Origin: Vombatus ursinus
Taxonomy: Eukaryota; Chordata; Mammalia; Diprotodontia; Vombatidae
Direction: 5' to 3'
Assembly (NCBI RefSeq): GCF_900497805.2
Contig: NW_020954630.1
Coordinates: 2,331,573 to 2,395,572, forward strand
Length of the DNA stretch: 64,000 bases
The notes below the pieces were generated by a model that saw only the letters and a program-made list of their open reading frames with translations, did not search any database and was not told the origin of the DNA. The translations under genes and the position numbers were made by a program. Numbering within the stretch: position 1 is the first letter of the stretch; each line of letters opens with the position of its first letter. This document shows, piece by piece, positions 10,523 through 22,029 of the stretch.

Positions 10523-12480
10523 AGTGTGGAAACAAGTCGCTGGGCCCTCTCTCCCATGGACACTAGCATGTTAAGCCTATACAGAATATAGGTTAATCCA
10601 ATTAAAGGGATTTTAGGCAGCAGGGGGAGATCTGGTGTGGAAAGGTGTCTCTTACTTGTATACCTAAAATCACACTACACCGGTGATCTTTGGCTAAGTC
10701 AGTTCTGTCACTGGGATTGATTTTCTATATTATTTACTCCACCGAAGCAGCAGTAGGGCCATGGGGAGGACATCCAACCAAAACATGAGCTCTGGCGCTC
10801 TCCAAAGGCGCTTGTAATGGCAAGAGAACGTGAGAATATGCTGTGGGGCCTTCCTGCCATCAGCCAACAGGTCAACACTGAATTCAGTTTACACCAGCCG
10901 TTGCTTATTATGGATGTGCTGCTGACACTCACGGAAACTGATTAGATAGGGACAGGCCTGAAGAAGTTTTAATTAAACAGCATTCTTCACTTTTCTCATT
11001 AAAAAAAAAATCTCCTTTTTTCAAATGGCTCCCCGTCTGACCTACTCCCCCATTTAGTTCAACTTTTCCTGCTCCTAAATGGTTACAAGACCATTCTTGT
11101 CCTTAGACTCCTTCATTCCTCTCCTCCAGTGATAGTGAGCTATTCATAGCATCCCTTTTCCCCCCTGCCCTGCCACTTTTCTCCTTCCACTGTAGAGCCC
11201 TTCCTAATCCCCACTGGCAGGGCCAGGAATGTGATTCTCCATAAATAAGTCTGGGCAACCCAGTCTGACCTGCTGTTTGTAAACACTCCAATGGGCAGAA
11301 ACCCCACCATTCTTCTCAGAGGCAAGAGAAAAAGGACAAATTCTGTAGGTAGAAGGCAACCCTGCTCTAACAGTCTGATGCAGCATGCAGAAGAGGAGTA
11401 GGAACTATGGAATCCTAGAAGAATGGAAAAAGCAATGCAAACTCTGGAAGTATTTCCTGGAGGCAGGCAAATTTGTGAAGTCGATTCTATTTTTGTTTTA
11501 TGTTTGTTTTTGTTTTTTTCTGGATGGGGGGAACCTTTTAGTTTTCTTTTTGTATAGTACTTCTCTTCTGTCTGTGATGCTCCCTTCTTCTCTTCAACCT
11601 CATGTTTCTGTCAAGATATTAGGAGACACTCCATTTTCCACAGCTAAGGCCTAGCAAGCAAGTTTTGCCCTGAGCTTGGCATAACAACAATCCTTTGCGC
11701 TCACCCTCTGGATGATCTCACCCTCTGACAAAATCACATAATTATTTTATTGCTTTGACCAGCACCAGATGTTGTCTGAGCTCCTACAAGTTCTGGTCAT
11801 GAAGCCTTGCTAGGAATCACACTTGCCTCATTGTTGCTGTTATCCCTCATCGTCAGGGCTACAGCTCACTGCGTTAGCCATAGGCATAAGTATTGAGATC
11901 TTCCCACCGGGTCCCCCCGTAGGGGTGGGTTGCTGGCATATGTGTCTAGATCCCCCTCCTTGTTTGCAAGCTGTTTCCCTCACTTTGAAATTAAACTTCT
12001 GTTTGATTCCTGACTTTTCTGTCTCTGGCCTGCTCTGTTTGGCTCCGGCCCTCCACATGTTAGAAGCCGGTTTGGTCCAGTTGACCCTTCCCATCCTAGC
12101 TGTCTAAGGCCTCCCAAACTTCAGTGCCCCAAAAAGCTGTGTTTTCCTCAAGCAGCTCTGGATTCCAGACCACTCCCTCTACTAGCCTCCAAACTTCAAT
12201 TTATTTGTCTCACAATTGTTTCCAAAGAATAACAATGCATAACAGATGGGTGGGTGCCTATTCTGTCTAAATATAAGTTAAGGTGGTGGGTCCTTGGCGT
12301 CCTCTAGCTCCTGGCCTATCCTTGAGTCTGATAACTTCCCTCATCATGACCAATGGCTAGAGAGATGCCCTGTGACCTCAAAGAATGGAATAGAGAAGCA
12401 GCCCTTGGTGGAGAGGACCAGTGTATTTGATGAACATGGCTATATTCCCAAAGGGGAAAAATGAGCCAACAGTACATCAA
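10523..12480. other. Unassigned, mostly repeat-free stretch
   Basis: No gene recognised. The block at 10690-10990 has mixed composition and no repeat signature and could be conserved non-coding sequence. A segment at 11950-12070 has an attaaa and a C/T-rich end but no definable element boundaries. Open frames of 60-94 codons show no domain. Confidence 0.5.
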
Positions 12481-14705
12481 TTAAATCCCTACAGGCTTCA
12501 CAATCTGTCTCTTACCTATTTCCAAACCTAAATCTTACTACTGCTTTAGCCTACCACTTACACTTCTGTCTCTGAACCTTGGCCTCCTTCTCTTCCTTCT
12601 ACTCAAATCTTCTCACCCTCCAAGGCCCTTCCTCCAGGAAGCCTACTTTATTACTACATTTCTAGAGAGATGATTCAGTAAGCCAATTTCTCATCCTCTT
12701 TAAATCTCATGACCTCCTCCGTCAATCCACCTTAACTACATATAGGGATGGTCACACAACAGATTTCACCACTACCACAAGTGTTCTAGTTTACTAACTA
12801 GAACTTTTGACACTTCCTTATCTGATCGTACCTTCCTATTATTTCACCTCTCCCTATGCCTCACCCTTTCTAAACCTTTTGTTTGCACTTCTCGAGACTT
12901 TCTCAGGCCATTATTTCAGTTGTGACTTTACTTTCCTTCCTCTCCAATTTCAACCTATGCTGTCATCTGCTCTCAAATTTCTTATCCCTTTGTTCTAAAG
13001 CCACTCACTTGTTGCTGAACCTTTAACACTGGATTATTTCTCATAAACCACCCCGGCTTGAATAGGGCTGAAGGAAGACTCACTACCTCATTGATTAGGT
13101 ACATTACAAATTCACATCATCCACCCTCAACTAGGCCCTCACTGCAGTTATCAGTCCTTTTAGTCCTTCCTAATTTATTCCCTATTTCACAAACCCACCC
13201 CAAGTTATGACAAACTTTCTCTTCCTTTCTCAAGCCTCTTACACCTCTCCTCTTTCTGCTGATGACCTTGGCTTACTTAACTGAGAAAATTGAGTCCATT
13301 CTTAGCTCCTTCTTCTCAATTTCAAAAGCTCCTTAGCATCATCTTATACTCTCTCCTTCTTTTCCACGGTCTGGAAGAAGAGGTGATCATTCTCCTTGCC
13401 AATGGCACCTGGCTCCACCTTCTCCTGTCTTCTCTGACAGATCCACCTCCTCGTTCTCTTCTGTCTCCACCCTCTCTCTATCCAATGGTTCCTGCTCCAT
13501 TGCCTAACATGCCCATCTTTCCCTATCTTTAAAAAAATTTTCCCTAGATCTATCATCTCCTTAAGATATTATCTCCTCCTTGAAAAAGCTGTCCATACTC
13601 ATTGTCTCCATTCCTCTCTTCTTACTCACCTCTCAACCTTTTGCATTCTGGTTTACAACCTCTCAGCTGAAACTGCTCTATCCAAAGTCCCCAGTGATTT
13701 CCCCATTACCAAATCTGAGGCTCTTTTCTCAGTCTCTCTCTACCTATCTGCTGCATTTGACACTGCTGATCATTCTTTCCTCTTCGATACAATCTTTTCT
13801 CTGACTTTCTGTGACACTTTTTTCTCCTGGGTCTCCTTCTAACTGACCAAATACCTATCAATCACCTTTGCTGGGTCATCATCATCATCATCCATGTTGC
13901 CATGTGGGTGTTCCCTAAGGTTTTGTCCTAGACCTTCTACTCTCTACACTTTCTTGTTGGTAACCTCATCAGCTCTCATAGGTTTAATTATCGTCTCTAC
14001 GCAGATAACCCAGATTTGTATTTAACCTCAGTCTCTCCCATAAGCTTCAATCCCTCATCATCAATTGCCTACTGGACGTTTCAAACTGGATATCCTAGAA
14101 ACATCCCAAACTCTAAATGCCCCAAATTAAACTCATTACCTTCAAACTCTCTCTTCTTCCAAACTCCTTATTTCTATCAAAGGTGCCACCATCCTCCTCA
14201 TCTCTTAGGTTCATAACCTCAGCACTATTCTTAACGCCCTATTGTTCCTCACCTCACATATCCAGTCATTACCAAATCATACAATTTCTACTTCTCTCTT
14301 TCTCTCTCCCTCTCCCTCTCTCACATTACACCCCATTTCCCATTATATTGTGAGCTCCTTGAGGACAAGGACTGTTTTTGCCTTTCTTTGCATCTTTACT
14401 CCTTAACACAGCACCTAGCTTATGTTGTTCAGTCCTTTTTTCAGTCATGTCTGATTCTTTGTGACCCCATTTGAAATTTTCTTGGCAAAGATACTGGAGT
14501 GGTTTGCCATTTCCTTCTCCATCTCTTTTACAGATGAGGAAACTGAGGCAAACAGGGTTAAGTGACTTGCCCAGGTCATCCAGATAGTGCCTGAAGTTGT
14601 ATTTGAACTCAGGAAGATGAGTCTTCCTGACTCCAGTCCCAGCATTCTAACCATTTTGACTCCTAGCATATAGTAGGCACTTAATAGATGCTTGTTGTCT
14701 TGCCT
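12480..14705 (+). repeat. Long, degraded L2-clade LINE, split by a SINE
   Basis: This is the longest LINE remnant here. Reverse-transcriptase landmarks are visible in order: ctgctgcatttgacactgct (AAFDTAD-like) at about 13750, cacctttgctgggtcatc, then ctctcataggtttaattatc with ctacgcagataac (the YADD region, with the second D position changed) at about 14000. It ends with the L2 tail gtgagctccttgaggacaag, tagtaggcacttaatagatg. The part before 13300 is C/T-rich and only tentatively included. A SINE splits the tail at 14420-14661. Confidence 0.72.
14420..14661 (-). mobile_element. MAR1-like CORE-SINE, antisense, in an L2 tail
   Basis: Begins (reverse of the 3' end) ttgttcagtcc, ggcaaagatactggagtgg, acagatgaggaaactgagg, gtgacttgcccagg, cttcctgactccag. 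A short direct repeat, cctagc, flanks it at 14414-14419 and 14662-14667, within the L2 'cacctagcatatagtagg' sequence. Confidence 0.93.
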
Positions 14706-15057
14706 GACTAAACTTTTGCAGTGGCTGCACCCCAAGCATGGAAGATATTTCTTCCTTATCTCTGTCTTATGAAGTCTCTCTCCCTTTCAGATGCAGTTCA
14801 AGAATGGAACCCGGAGAACAATTTACACAATTTACACAACCACACTGTGAAGATAAATTTTGGGAAACTGAAGAACTCTATCAATGCACAGACCAACCAT
14901 GATTCCAGAAGACTAATAATGATGCATGCTACCTGCACCCTGACAGAGAGGTGATGGATGGACTCACGGTGCAGAATGAGGCATGGATTTTTGGATATGG
15001 CCAATGTGGCCATTTTGACTATGCATATTTTTCAAGATGCAAGTCAGATATCATTTT

Positions 15058-15335
15058 CTGCATAAAGCCTATCCTAATTCTTCCAATGGTTAGCGCTTTC
15101 CCTCCCACACTACTTCCTATTTCACTGCTTTGTATGTATGTGCATTTATTCACTTTATATTCATGCTGCTTATATTTATACATGGCCTTGTCATATGCCT
15201 CATTAGAAGGTGAGCTCCTTGAAAACAGTTTCATTCTTTGCACTTTTATCCCCAGCTCCTGGCACACTGCCTGGCACCTAGAAGGCACTTAAGAAATACT
15301 TACTGATTGACTGACTAATTGATTGATGGTGATCT
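15058..15335 (+). repeat. L2 LINE 3' end
   Basis: Contains attagaaggtgagctccttg, then cagctcctggcacactgcc, cacctagaaggcac, and a (TGACTGATTGAT)-type tail. Confidence 0.75.
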
Positions 15336-16600
15336 AGGATTGCTACTTAAACCATGCCCCCCCCTCCCGACTATACTATAAGTGACAGCAGAATGGGCAG
15401 AAGATCACGAGAGGTATTTTGCTGAGACAGTTAAAAAGGAGGGACGTCACTGCTGCTAGCAGGATTATGCAGGCAGTAATTATGCTACCAGGATTGGCAT
15501 GTGGGAAAAGCATTTAGCAGGGGAGTATAAGGAGAAGGAAGGACAGTGACTGTCACTGGTAGATAATTAGACTGGTCATAACCCTGCCGCTTTAGAATAT
15601 ATTTGGCTATCAGCAGAGACAGAATCAGACCCATGTAAGCTTCTACGGCCTTCTAGGGTGCAGCGACATTCACTGTCTGGGTCTCCAAGGGAATTTCCCT
15701 TATATGGGAATAGCTCCCTGTCTGTGTCTCCCTCCCTCTGATGTCTAATGTGCTGGAGCTACGTCTGTTACCCCCTCAGTGAAGAGGGACGGGGGAGTAA
15801 GGGGGCAGGTTTTATGGGCTGGATCTGTGACATTGAGGCAGTTCAGATATAGCCCCAGGCTGCATGTCTGCATCTTATTGCCACTATAATTGCATGAGGT
15901 CCTTTCCCATGCCCCCCTTTTTCCCCAGTCCTCCCAGGAATGTTGTGAGCCCCATACAAAGCTTGTACCTTGTACAAAATAAACCTGAGTTCATAAAAAG
16001 CCATCCCATGCAGTCACACTGGGTTTTTTTTAGACACGACTCCCTTTTATTCTTCATCAGGATTTGAGGCTGAATTATCAGAGAGCTTCCTGTCCCTCTT
16101 GAACAAATTTTCCATTTAGAAGTCTCTCCCTGGCCATTTGGTCATGCCTAGCTTTCTTTCCTCCGACTTTTCTGAAGTTGCCATTCTGCCTCTACATAAA
16201 AACGCAAGCACGTCTTGTCTCCTTGACCACATGGGTGAGAAGGGTCTGTGGTGTATATCTGAGCAATCAGGCCAGTGCTATCCAGAGTGAATGTTCAGTA
16301 CTTAATGAATGAATGAAAATCAGACGAGAACAGAGAAGCTGGTCTCCTGCAGAGATTTTCCAGCACTGCATGAAAAGTCAGTGGCCCGAGACGCGAGACC
16401 TCTATTCCTCCCCCTAATACCTCCTCCAACCCCAGCAGGATTTTAATGACAGACTCTGGAAATTTCCCGGACCTGGCGAAAAGACCATTTTGTTTTCATC
16501 TAAAGATCTTTATCTCCTTTCAATCTAAGTTCAACCAACAGCCTCTGGACCCTTAACAATTTCCATTCCTATCAACTTGACTCATTTTGTTGATTCAGTC
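15336..16600. other. Repeat-poor block
   Basis: No SINE or LINE signature over about 1.2 kb, with a more balanced base composition than the surroundings. No splice-bounded coding frame was recognised. It carries the kappaB/CArG composite motif, so it is a candidate regulatory region (inference). Confidence 0.5.
15689..15710. promoter_or_regulatory. Overlapping kappaB and CArG motifs
   Basis: GGGAATTTCCC (15689-15699) is a perfect palindromic NF-kappaB consensus. It overlaps CCTTATATGG (15698-15707), a perfect SRF CArG box, CC(A/T)6GG; CArG plus flank forms a second palindrome, ttcccttatatgggaa. Function is not shown. A CArG match alone would be expected a few times by chance in 64 kb, but the fixed 11-mer palindrome would not. 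Confidence 0.35.
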
Positions 16601-16608
16601 AACTGGGT

Positions 16609-16611
<3 letters not shown>

Positions 16612-16645
<34 letters not shown>

Positions 16646-16664
16646 AGACACACACACACACACA
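16612..16664. repeat. (GT)n-(CA)n inverted microsatellite
   Basis: A (GT)n run of about 32 bp, a short gagaga spacer, then a (CA)8 run, so the tract can fold on itself. Confidence 0.95.
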
Positions 16665-16969
16665 TGCATGGAAAGTGAAAGAAAGGTATACTATCTGCCT
16701 GACCTGGAGAAGCTGATGCTACCACTGAGGACCCAAGATTTCAGTAAAAGAAAAGGCAGAATATGATCTTTCTAAGTGCTTTAAGCACCAAACTGGCTCA
16801 GGATGTAGGCCCTCCTTGAGGATCATCGATAAGGGCTGGAGGAACTGAATTGAGACTCTAAGAGGGCCACGGAACTTGAGCCTGGCCACGACACTTCCAC
16901 AGCTGAATTTACCACTTCATCTCTGCCCCTGTTGCTTTTGAATTTGTCCCTTAGTGGGCTAAAAAAGTA

Positions 16970-17215
16970 GGAACTGGCATGGTGTAATGGAAGGTATGTT
17001 GGACCTGAAGTGAGGAGAGTCCTGGGCTCAAATCCTAGCTATGTGACCACAGGCAAATCATTTTTACTTCTGGGCCTTAGTTTCCTCTGTAAAACAGGGG
17101 TGATTATACCTGTAAAATCAATCTTACAGAGTTGGTGTGGGAATCAAGTGAGATAACGAATGCCAAGTACTTTGCAACCTTTTAAAATGTTACATGCACG
17201 TCAGGTGTTATGGGA
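16970..17215 (+). repeat. MIR SINE, sense, near full length
   Basis: Runs ggcatggtgtaatggaagg, gctcaaatcctagctatgtg, gccttagtttcctctg, tacagagttggtgtgggaa, caagtgagataacgaatg. This is the MIR order from head to L2-like 3' part. Confidence 0.78.
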
Positions 17216-18320
17216 AATCAAAACCACAAGACAGCTCTCCTTGGAAGTTGTCAGCGCCTCGACAATCTTCTCCCCAAACAGAGATCCTTTGATTTTCCCT
17301 AATTATCTATCCCAGGGATGAAGGTGATCTATTTTTAGAAGAGAGACTGATGCAACTGAAGAGTTGCTATAGCGACGGTTGGCTGCCGCAGACCTAGTCC
17401 TGATCCAGTTCCTCCTGATGGTAAATAAATCCAAAGAGTTTGAGCCCTGAGGGATCACACTGGGAAACCTTGCCCCTCCTGTGATTAATTCAAGGTCCCC
17501 TGGGAAATGCATGGAGGGGTGGGGGTGGGGGTGGGAGTGTCTCAGCGGAGCACAATCAAACCCTAAAACAGAGCTCTTCTGAAATGGGGAAGCAGAAATT
17601 TCCCCGTGGACCCCCACCAAACCGTAGGAAACCTGCAAAAAGGGGTCCAAGATGGGTGGATGGCTCCCCCTCCCTGTCGTCAAGGTAAAGAATAAGCTTT
17701 AAAAGGGGACTTCAGAAGGCTGAAAGAAGCTGGAAGTCATAAATGCAGATCCAACAGGGACCCCTGAGAAAGAACCAGCCTCAAAGGAAGGGACCCCCAG
17801 AATGGCTAGAGGTCAGTCTTTCTGAAATCCTGTGCTGAAAAACTCTGGTTTTCTGAAGGGTGGGAAGAAAATGTTCAGTGAGAAATGCAGAGGCTGGTAA
17901 TTCTTAATCACACAGAGACAGAAGGCTCTCTCTCTCTTCCCTAATTCCAAGGAAGGGAAAGAATAGGCAGAATGGGGGATGGAGATATATACAAATCTCA
18001 GGGAGAGCAGTCTTTTTTTTGTCTTTGGCCGTCGCGGCAGGAGCAGCAAACACTAAGCAGTGAAGAGACCATTGGCAAAGGACCAAGACAAAAGAGGGGA
18101 GAGCAAACTGTGGATGAAGCAAAAGTGTTGGCATGACTCAAAGAAAGCGCTGCTGCCGATTTTGGGGGGGGGGAGGGTCTCAGAGAGGGGAGAGGCCAGG
18201 CTGGGCTGAGGAACCAAATACCAGTAGCTAACTCCAATGGTTATGCTTTTCCTTAGCTTGACCACAGTATAGTATGGCTGGAAAAGACTGGCTCTTGGGG
18301 TCTACAGGAGCAAATCCAAG
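17216..18320. other. Repeat-poor block
   Basis: No interspersed repeat seen over about 1.1 kb apart from short G-runs (18163-18176). Several CpGs and purine-rich stretches occur. A 126-codon minus-strand frame at 17303-17683 has no domain or usable codon signal. Could be regulatory or simply unique sequence. Confidence 0.5.
17363..17376. promoter_or_regulatory. RFX/X-box-like motif
   Basis: GTTGCTATAGCGAC is an inverted pair of RFX half-sites (GTTGCT and AGCGAC), one base from a perfect palindrome. The motif is read directly; function is inferred. Confidence 0.28.
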
Positions 18321-18324
18321 CAGC

Positions 18325-18432
18325 ACTCAATCAATTAAGAAGTATTTATTAAGCACCTGTCACTGGAGATAAAAGTACAAAGAATGTGAAACAATCTCTT
18401 CTCATGGGGAGCTTACATTTTAGCCTCCAGAG
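18325..18432 (-). repeat. L2 LINE tail, antisense
   Basis: caatcaattaagaagtattt, attaagcacctgtcac, then tggggagcttacattttag is the reverse complement of the L2 3' end. Confidence 0.65.
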
Positions 18433-18819
18433 CATCACCGCTATTTGTCTGGAGTGGGGACAACAACCTAGGGTATGTCTGTTATTCTAGAAAGACATAC
18501 ACAGGGCCAAAAGCTTCCTGGGGCTAGTCAACTGTGGTAGTTAACTTAAACTAAGTGATGAATTTCCTGACATTGAAGCCAAAAAGCCCATTTCAAAAAG
18601 AAAGAGAAGAAAAAGAAACATTTTGCTGATAGTGCACCCAACCTATTTTTTTTCTCAAGAAATGACAGGAAATTTAAGTTTCTCTCTCAGTGGGTATCTA
18701 TAGAGGTTGGTCATATGAATAACTAAGACATTTGTGTTAGGATGTTATGCTGTTCTATTGCAGCTACTTGGGACATAGTATATGCAGAAAGCCTCAGCAA
18801 GGGCCAAATCATCATCACC

Positions 18820-19142
18820 ACCATGATAATGATAATTTGCATTTATATAACATCTTACAGCTATTAAATGTCTTCTGTACATGTGATCCTCAAAACAAGC
18901 CTATGAGGTAAGGAGTATATTATTACTTCCATTTTTTTGTTTTTTGTTAGGAAATGGTGTTAAGTGATTTGCCTAGGGTCACACAGCTAGTAAGTGTCAA
19001 GTGTCTGAGGCCTATTACTTCCATTTTACAGGTGAGGAAATTAAGCCCCAAGAGAGTTTCAGTGACTTGGTAAGGTAGCATAGCTACTCAGTGATGGGTG
19101 TTGAGGCCTTCTGACTCCAAGTCCAGTGCCCCTTTTGCATTA
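18820..19142 (-). repeat. MIR/MIR3-type SINE, antisense, split by a younger SINE
   Basis: Contains gcatttatataacatcttac, gtgatcctcaaaacaagcc, tattacttccatttt; then after a 77-bp insertion acaggtgaggaaattaagcc, agtgacttgg, ctgactccaagtccagtgcc. The two halves join cleanly when the insertion and one copy of the duplication are removed. Confidence 0.8.
18936..19012 (-). mobile_element. Short poly(A)-type SINE (WSINE-like), antisense, 5'-truncated
   Basis: A 77-bp insertion of poly(T) then aagtgatttgcctagggtc, acacagctagtaagtgtc, tctgaggcc. It is flanked by a perfect 15-bp target duplication, tattacttccatttt, at 18921-18935 and 19013-19027. The poly(A) tail and long duplication fit L1-driven insertion. 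Confidence 0.93.
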
Positions 19143-19519
19143 CACACTAGGTCAAAGTATGCCAATGGGTCTAGAACCAGGCAAGGAGTCAGAACATCAG
19201 ACATGAGGTGCTCATGAAAAATAGACCTTGAAAGTGAGGAACCTTCTACTTTAGACCAACTCTATGCTTTTTTTTGTTAAGGCACGAGCCTGTCTTAGGG
19301 AATGTATGGTCAACTTGAGGCCCCCAGATGAGAACAGATTTAAGTCCAATTAGATTAGGAGTTCTTTGTCTTTTCATGACCAGAATTCCTTTGCCAGCCT
19401 GGTGAAGAATATGGACATCTTCTCAGAGTAATGTTTTTAAATGCATAAAATAAAACAAATAAGATAAGAAAGGAAACCAATTATATTGAAATTGAAATTG
19501 TTTACCAAAATACTTTTTA

Positions 19520-19672
19520 GGGGCAGCTAGGTGGCGCAGTGGATAGAGCACTGACCCTGAAGTCAGGAGGACCTGAATTCAAATCTGGCCTCAGACCAAA
19601 CACTTGACACTTTCTAGCTGTGTGACCTTGGGCAAGTCACTTAACCCCAACTGCCTAAGCAAAAAAAAATAA
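19520..19672 (+). mobile_element. Short poly(A)-type SINE (WSINE-like), full length
   Basis: Starts ggggcagctaggtggcgcag, contains the tRNA-like B box gaattcaaatctgg, and ends cttaaccccaactgcctaag plus A9. It is flanked by a perfect 16-bp target duplication, accaaaatacttttta, at 19504-19519 and 19673-19688, which implies a relatively young insertion. Confidence 0.97.
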
Positions 19673-20040
19673 ACCAAAATACTTTTTAAAAAACCAAGCA
19701 AGTTCTTGGACCCTCAGGTTATGAACCCCTTGAATCAGAAGATGTCAAAAAGGTGGTCTTGTTGGAGTGGGCAGAAGTTCAGAGATAAAGGCAGTTTCTG
19801 ATCTATATCTTATGAATGGATCATGATACGTTATCTGGCGATATCTTCCCATGATCTTGGTCTTAAAACTAGGCCACCATAAATTTAGGTGCCAGACTTT
19901 CAAGAGAAACTTGCAAAAACAGAATTTCATGATGATCTCCTGTCTCATCCCACTCCCCAGCCCCAATATCCTCAATCTGTGGTCAGAGGGGAGGCTTCTC
20001 TGCCCTCCCTGAGTCCTCAGGCCCTAAGGAATCTGTTTAG

Positions 20041-20545
20041 ACTGCAGTTACGCCTTGGTTCCAAGAGGACTAACAAGGCTTGCTGAGCCTTTTCTAAGGG
20101 TTGCTCATCCACCTTTGGTGTTCACCTTCACCCAACTCTCACACGTGGCTCCAAGAAGTCGTGGCATGTGCAGTGGCTACACCCCTGCAAGCCATCTTGG
20201 TAGATGGGCTAAAACAGGTTGAGTGTAACTGATAGGCCTAAAACCCTTCAGGGAGTTAGGGGGATGTCTACCCCAAGCATGTGAAGGCTTTCCAGTGGAA
20301 TGAGTGGAAGAGAACAATTTGTTCCAACGGCCACGGAAGCAGCTTAGAACTTGGTCAGGTATCAAAGATGCCCATTGCCAGTTGTCTTGACTTTTGTCTG
20401 ACCACCGGCCTTTGATGCCTCAGGAAGAATGAGGCTGGGACAACTCCGAACAACTCTGCCTCACTTAAATCCAATTCACACACGTCGACATCACCCATGA
20501 ATGATGTCACTGGTCCCCTTCAAAAACAAAGGACAAACAACAATA
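20041..20545 (+). repeat. Marsupial interspersed repeat with RTE-like 3' tail
   Basis: Contains ggcttgctgagccttttcta, tggctccaagaagtcgtgg, tgtctaccccaagcatgtg, cagcttagaacttggtcagg, gcctcacttaaatccaattc, and ends gatgtcactggtccccttca then aaaggacaaacaacaa. The same 3' end recurs at 30266-30330 (minus) and 60705-61055 (plus). I recall this as an abundant marsupial repeat; the link to RTE LINEs is inferred from the shared tail. Confidence 0.65.
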
Positions 20546-20689
20546 TCACAGTATTCTAGGACAGTATGCAGAAAAGCAGAGGCATCCAACAGTCAGAGGC
20601 CACCTTTCGGGCTAGTAAAATGAACAGTTTAGAGCTCGAGAGTCACTATTTCTTACACTTCAGTCACTCTCAGAGCTACAGCTAGAAAG

Positions 20690-20812
20690 AAGCAGAGGTT
20701 CAGAGGTTCAAGGGACTTGCCTAAGGTCACACAGGTACTAAGTGTCAGAGGTAGGATTTCTGACTCGAGGGCCAGTGCTCTTTCCATTTGACCACACTGT
20801 CTTGGGCCAGCA
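20690..20812 (-). repeat. CORE-SINE fragment, antisense
   Basis: Contains agggacttgcctaaggtcac, taagtgtcagaggtagg, gccagtgctctttccat: the reversed core and head. Confidence 0.6.
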
Positions 20813-20819
20813 TGCTAAA

Positions 20820-21284
20820 AGTAATAGGTCTTTTAAAAAAGTGTACGTTAATTTATACTAAAGAGGCCATAAAGCTGAATTTGATATACTAGGGGCATGA
20901 CAGGAGCAGGGACAAGGGAGGAGGAACACAGGGCAAGGGAGGTACCTGGGCCTGGGGATATATGATCCGATACCATGAGATGGGGTGCTCAATATCTGCT
21001 GAATAAATAGAAGACGTGGTATTTCCATGTAATATTTCAGACAGATAATCATCTGGCACCTGTTTGAATAACTCCAGTCATAGTGACTTTACTACTTAAG
21101 AGTTCTAATTGTTAGAAAGTTCTTTTCATCATGAGGAGACTTGGTCTCCATTGGGCTTCTGTCTGTTGGTCTTAGTTTTGTCTTTTGTTGCTAGACAGAA
21201 TACATCGTCTTCTGCACTTCTTAGACTATTCTTTTCCAGACTAAGTACAAAGTACAACCAGGACAACCAATCATTCATGTACCT
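20820..21284. other. Unassigned stretch
   Basis: No recognised element. Chance open frames on both strands at 21109-21378 are unsupported. Confidence 0.4.
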
Positions 21285-21548
21285 GCTTGCTCTCTCTCTC
21301 TTTCTCTCTCTCTCTCTCACATATAAGCATATATATGTATATATGTCAAGTATGTGTTATATTAGGTATAATATATAAAAATTATAGTATATTATATATA
21401 ACATAATTATATATTACATCTACTATAATATATACACACACATAATATACATATAATATAGTATTTATGTATAACATACACAATACAAATAATATTAAAG
21501 TATTATATATATATATATAAAAATATATAAAATACATACACGTATCTC
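21285..21548. repeat. (TC)n tract followed by TA-rich low complexity
   Basis: (TC)n at about 21291-21320, then (TA/TATG/CACA)-rich sequence to about 21548. Confidence 0.9.
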
Positions 21549-21559
21549 ACACACACTCC

Positions 21560-21785
21560 CCATTTCAGTCCTATTTTGATCCTTTATCATGGCATGGAGG
21601 TAAGCAGGTTCTGCCAGATTCCTCCGAGGCCTACATGCTGTTCCTCACACATGGTACTCTGTCTCTGGCCTCTGACCTTGACCTGAATGTCTCCCATGCC
21701 TGAAACATACTCCCTCCTCATCTCTGCCTCTTAGAATCCCTTCCATACTCACCTCTGTTTCTCTTTGAATTAGGTGCTTCTAGGG
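21560..21785 (+). repeat. L2 LINE 3' region fragment
   Basis: Contains tgctgttcctcacacatgg, gtctcccatgcctgaaacat, actccctcctcatctctgcc, tcttagaatcccttcc, which is the L2 region after the reverse transcriptase. Confidence 0.62.
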
Positions 21786-22029
21786 TAGTAAGAAGTATAA
21801 ACCAAGGGAAGGTGTACCCTGACATCTTTACCACCCTATGGGAACAGCAGGTAAACTAGTCACAACAGTGGCTTTCCTTATTTTTTCCCATCATCTCTAA
21901 CATTCAAAATCTTTCTGCTCAGTTCGGTATTCTTAAATATCCTTTCACCAGACTGTTATTATGATTATTGGTTACTATTAATACTAGTAACTAACATTTA
22001 TTGAAATAAAGTGCTTTGCAATATGGTCT

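Noticed and set aside
11690-12120. Possible LTR remnant (attaaa followed by a C/T-rich end)
   Set aside because: Only a weak resemblance to an LTR 3' part; no second boundary, duplication or internal region is visible.
17303-17683. 126-codon minus-strand frame
   Set aside because: No domain and no clear splice or start context; several short competing frames exist nearby.
19520-19672. tRNA gene suggested by A/B-box-like sequences in SINE heads
   Set aside because: The tRNA-like part belongs to tRNA-derived SINEs; no cloverleaf with intact anticodon and acceptor stem is seen in any copy.
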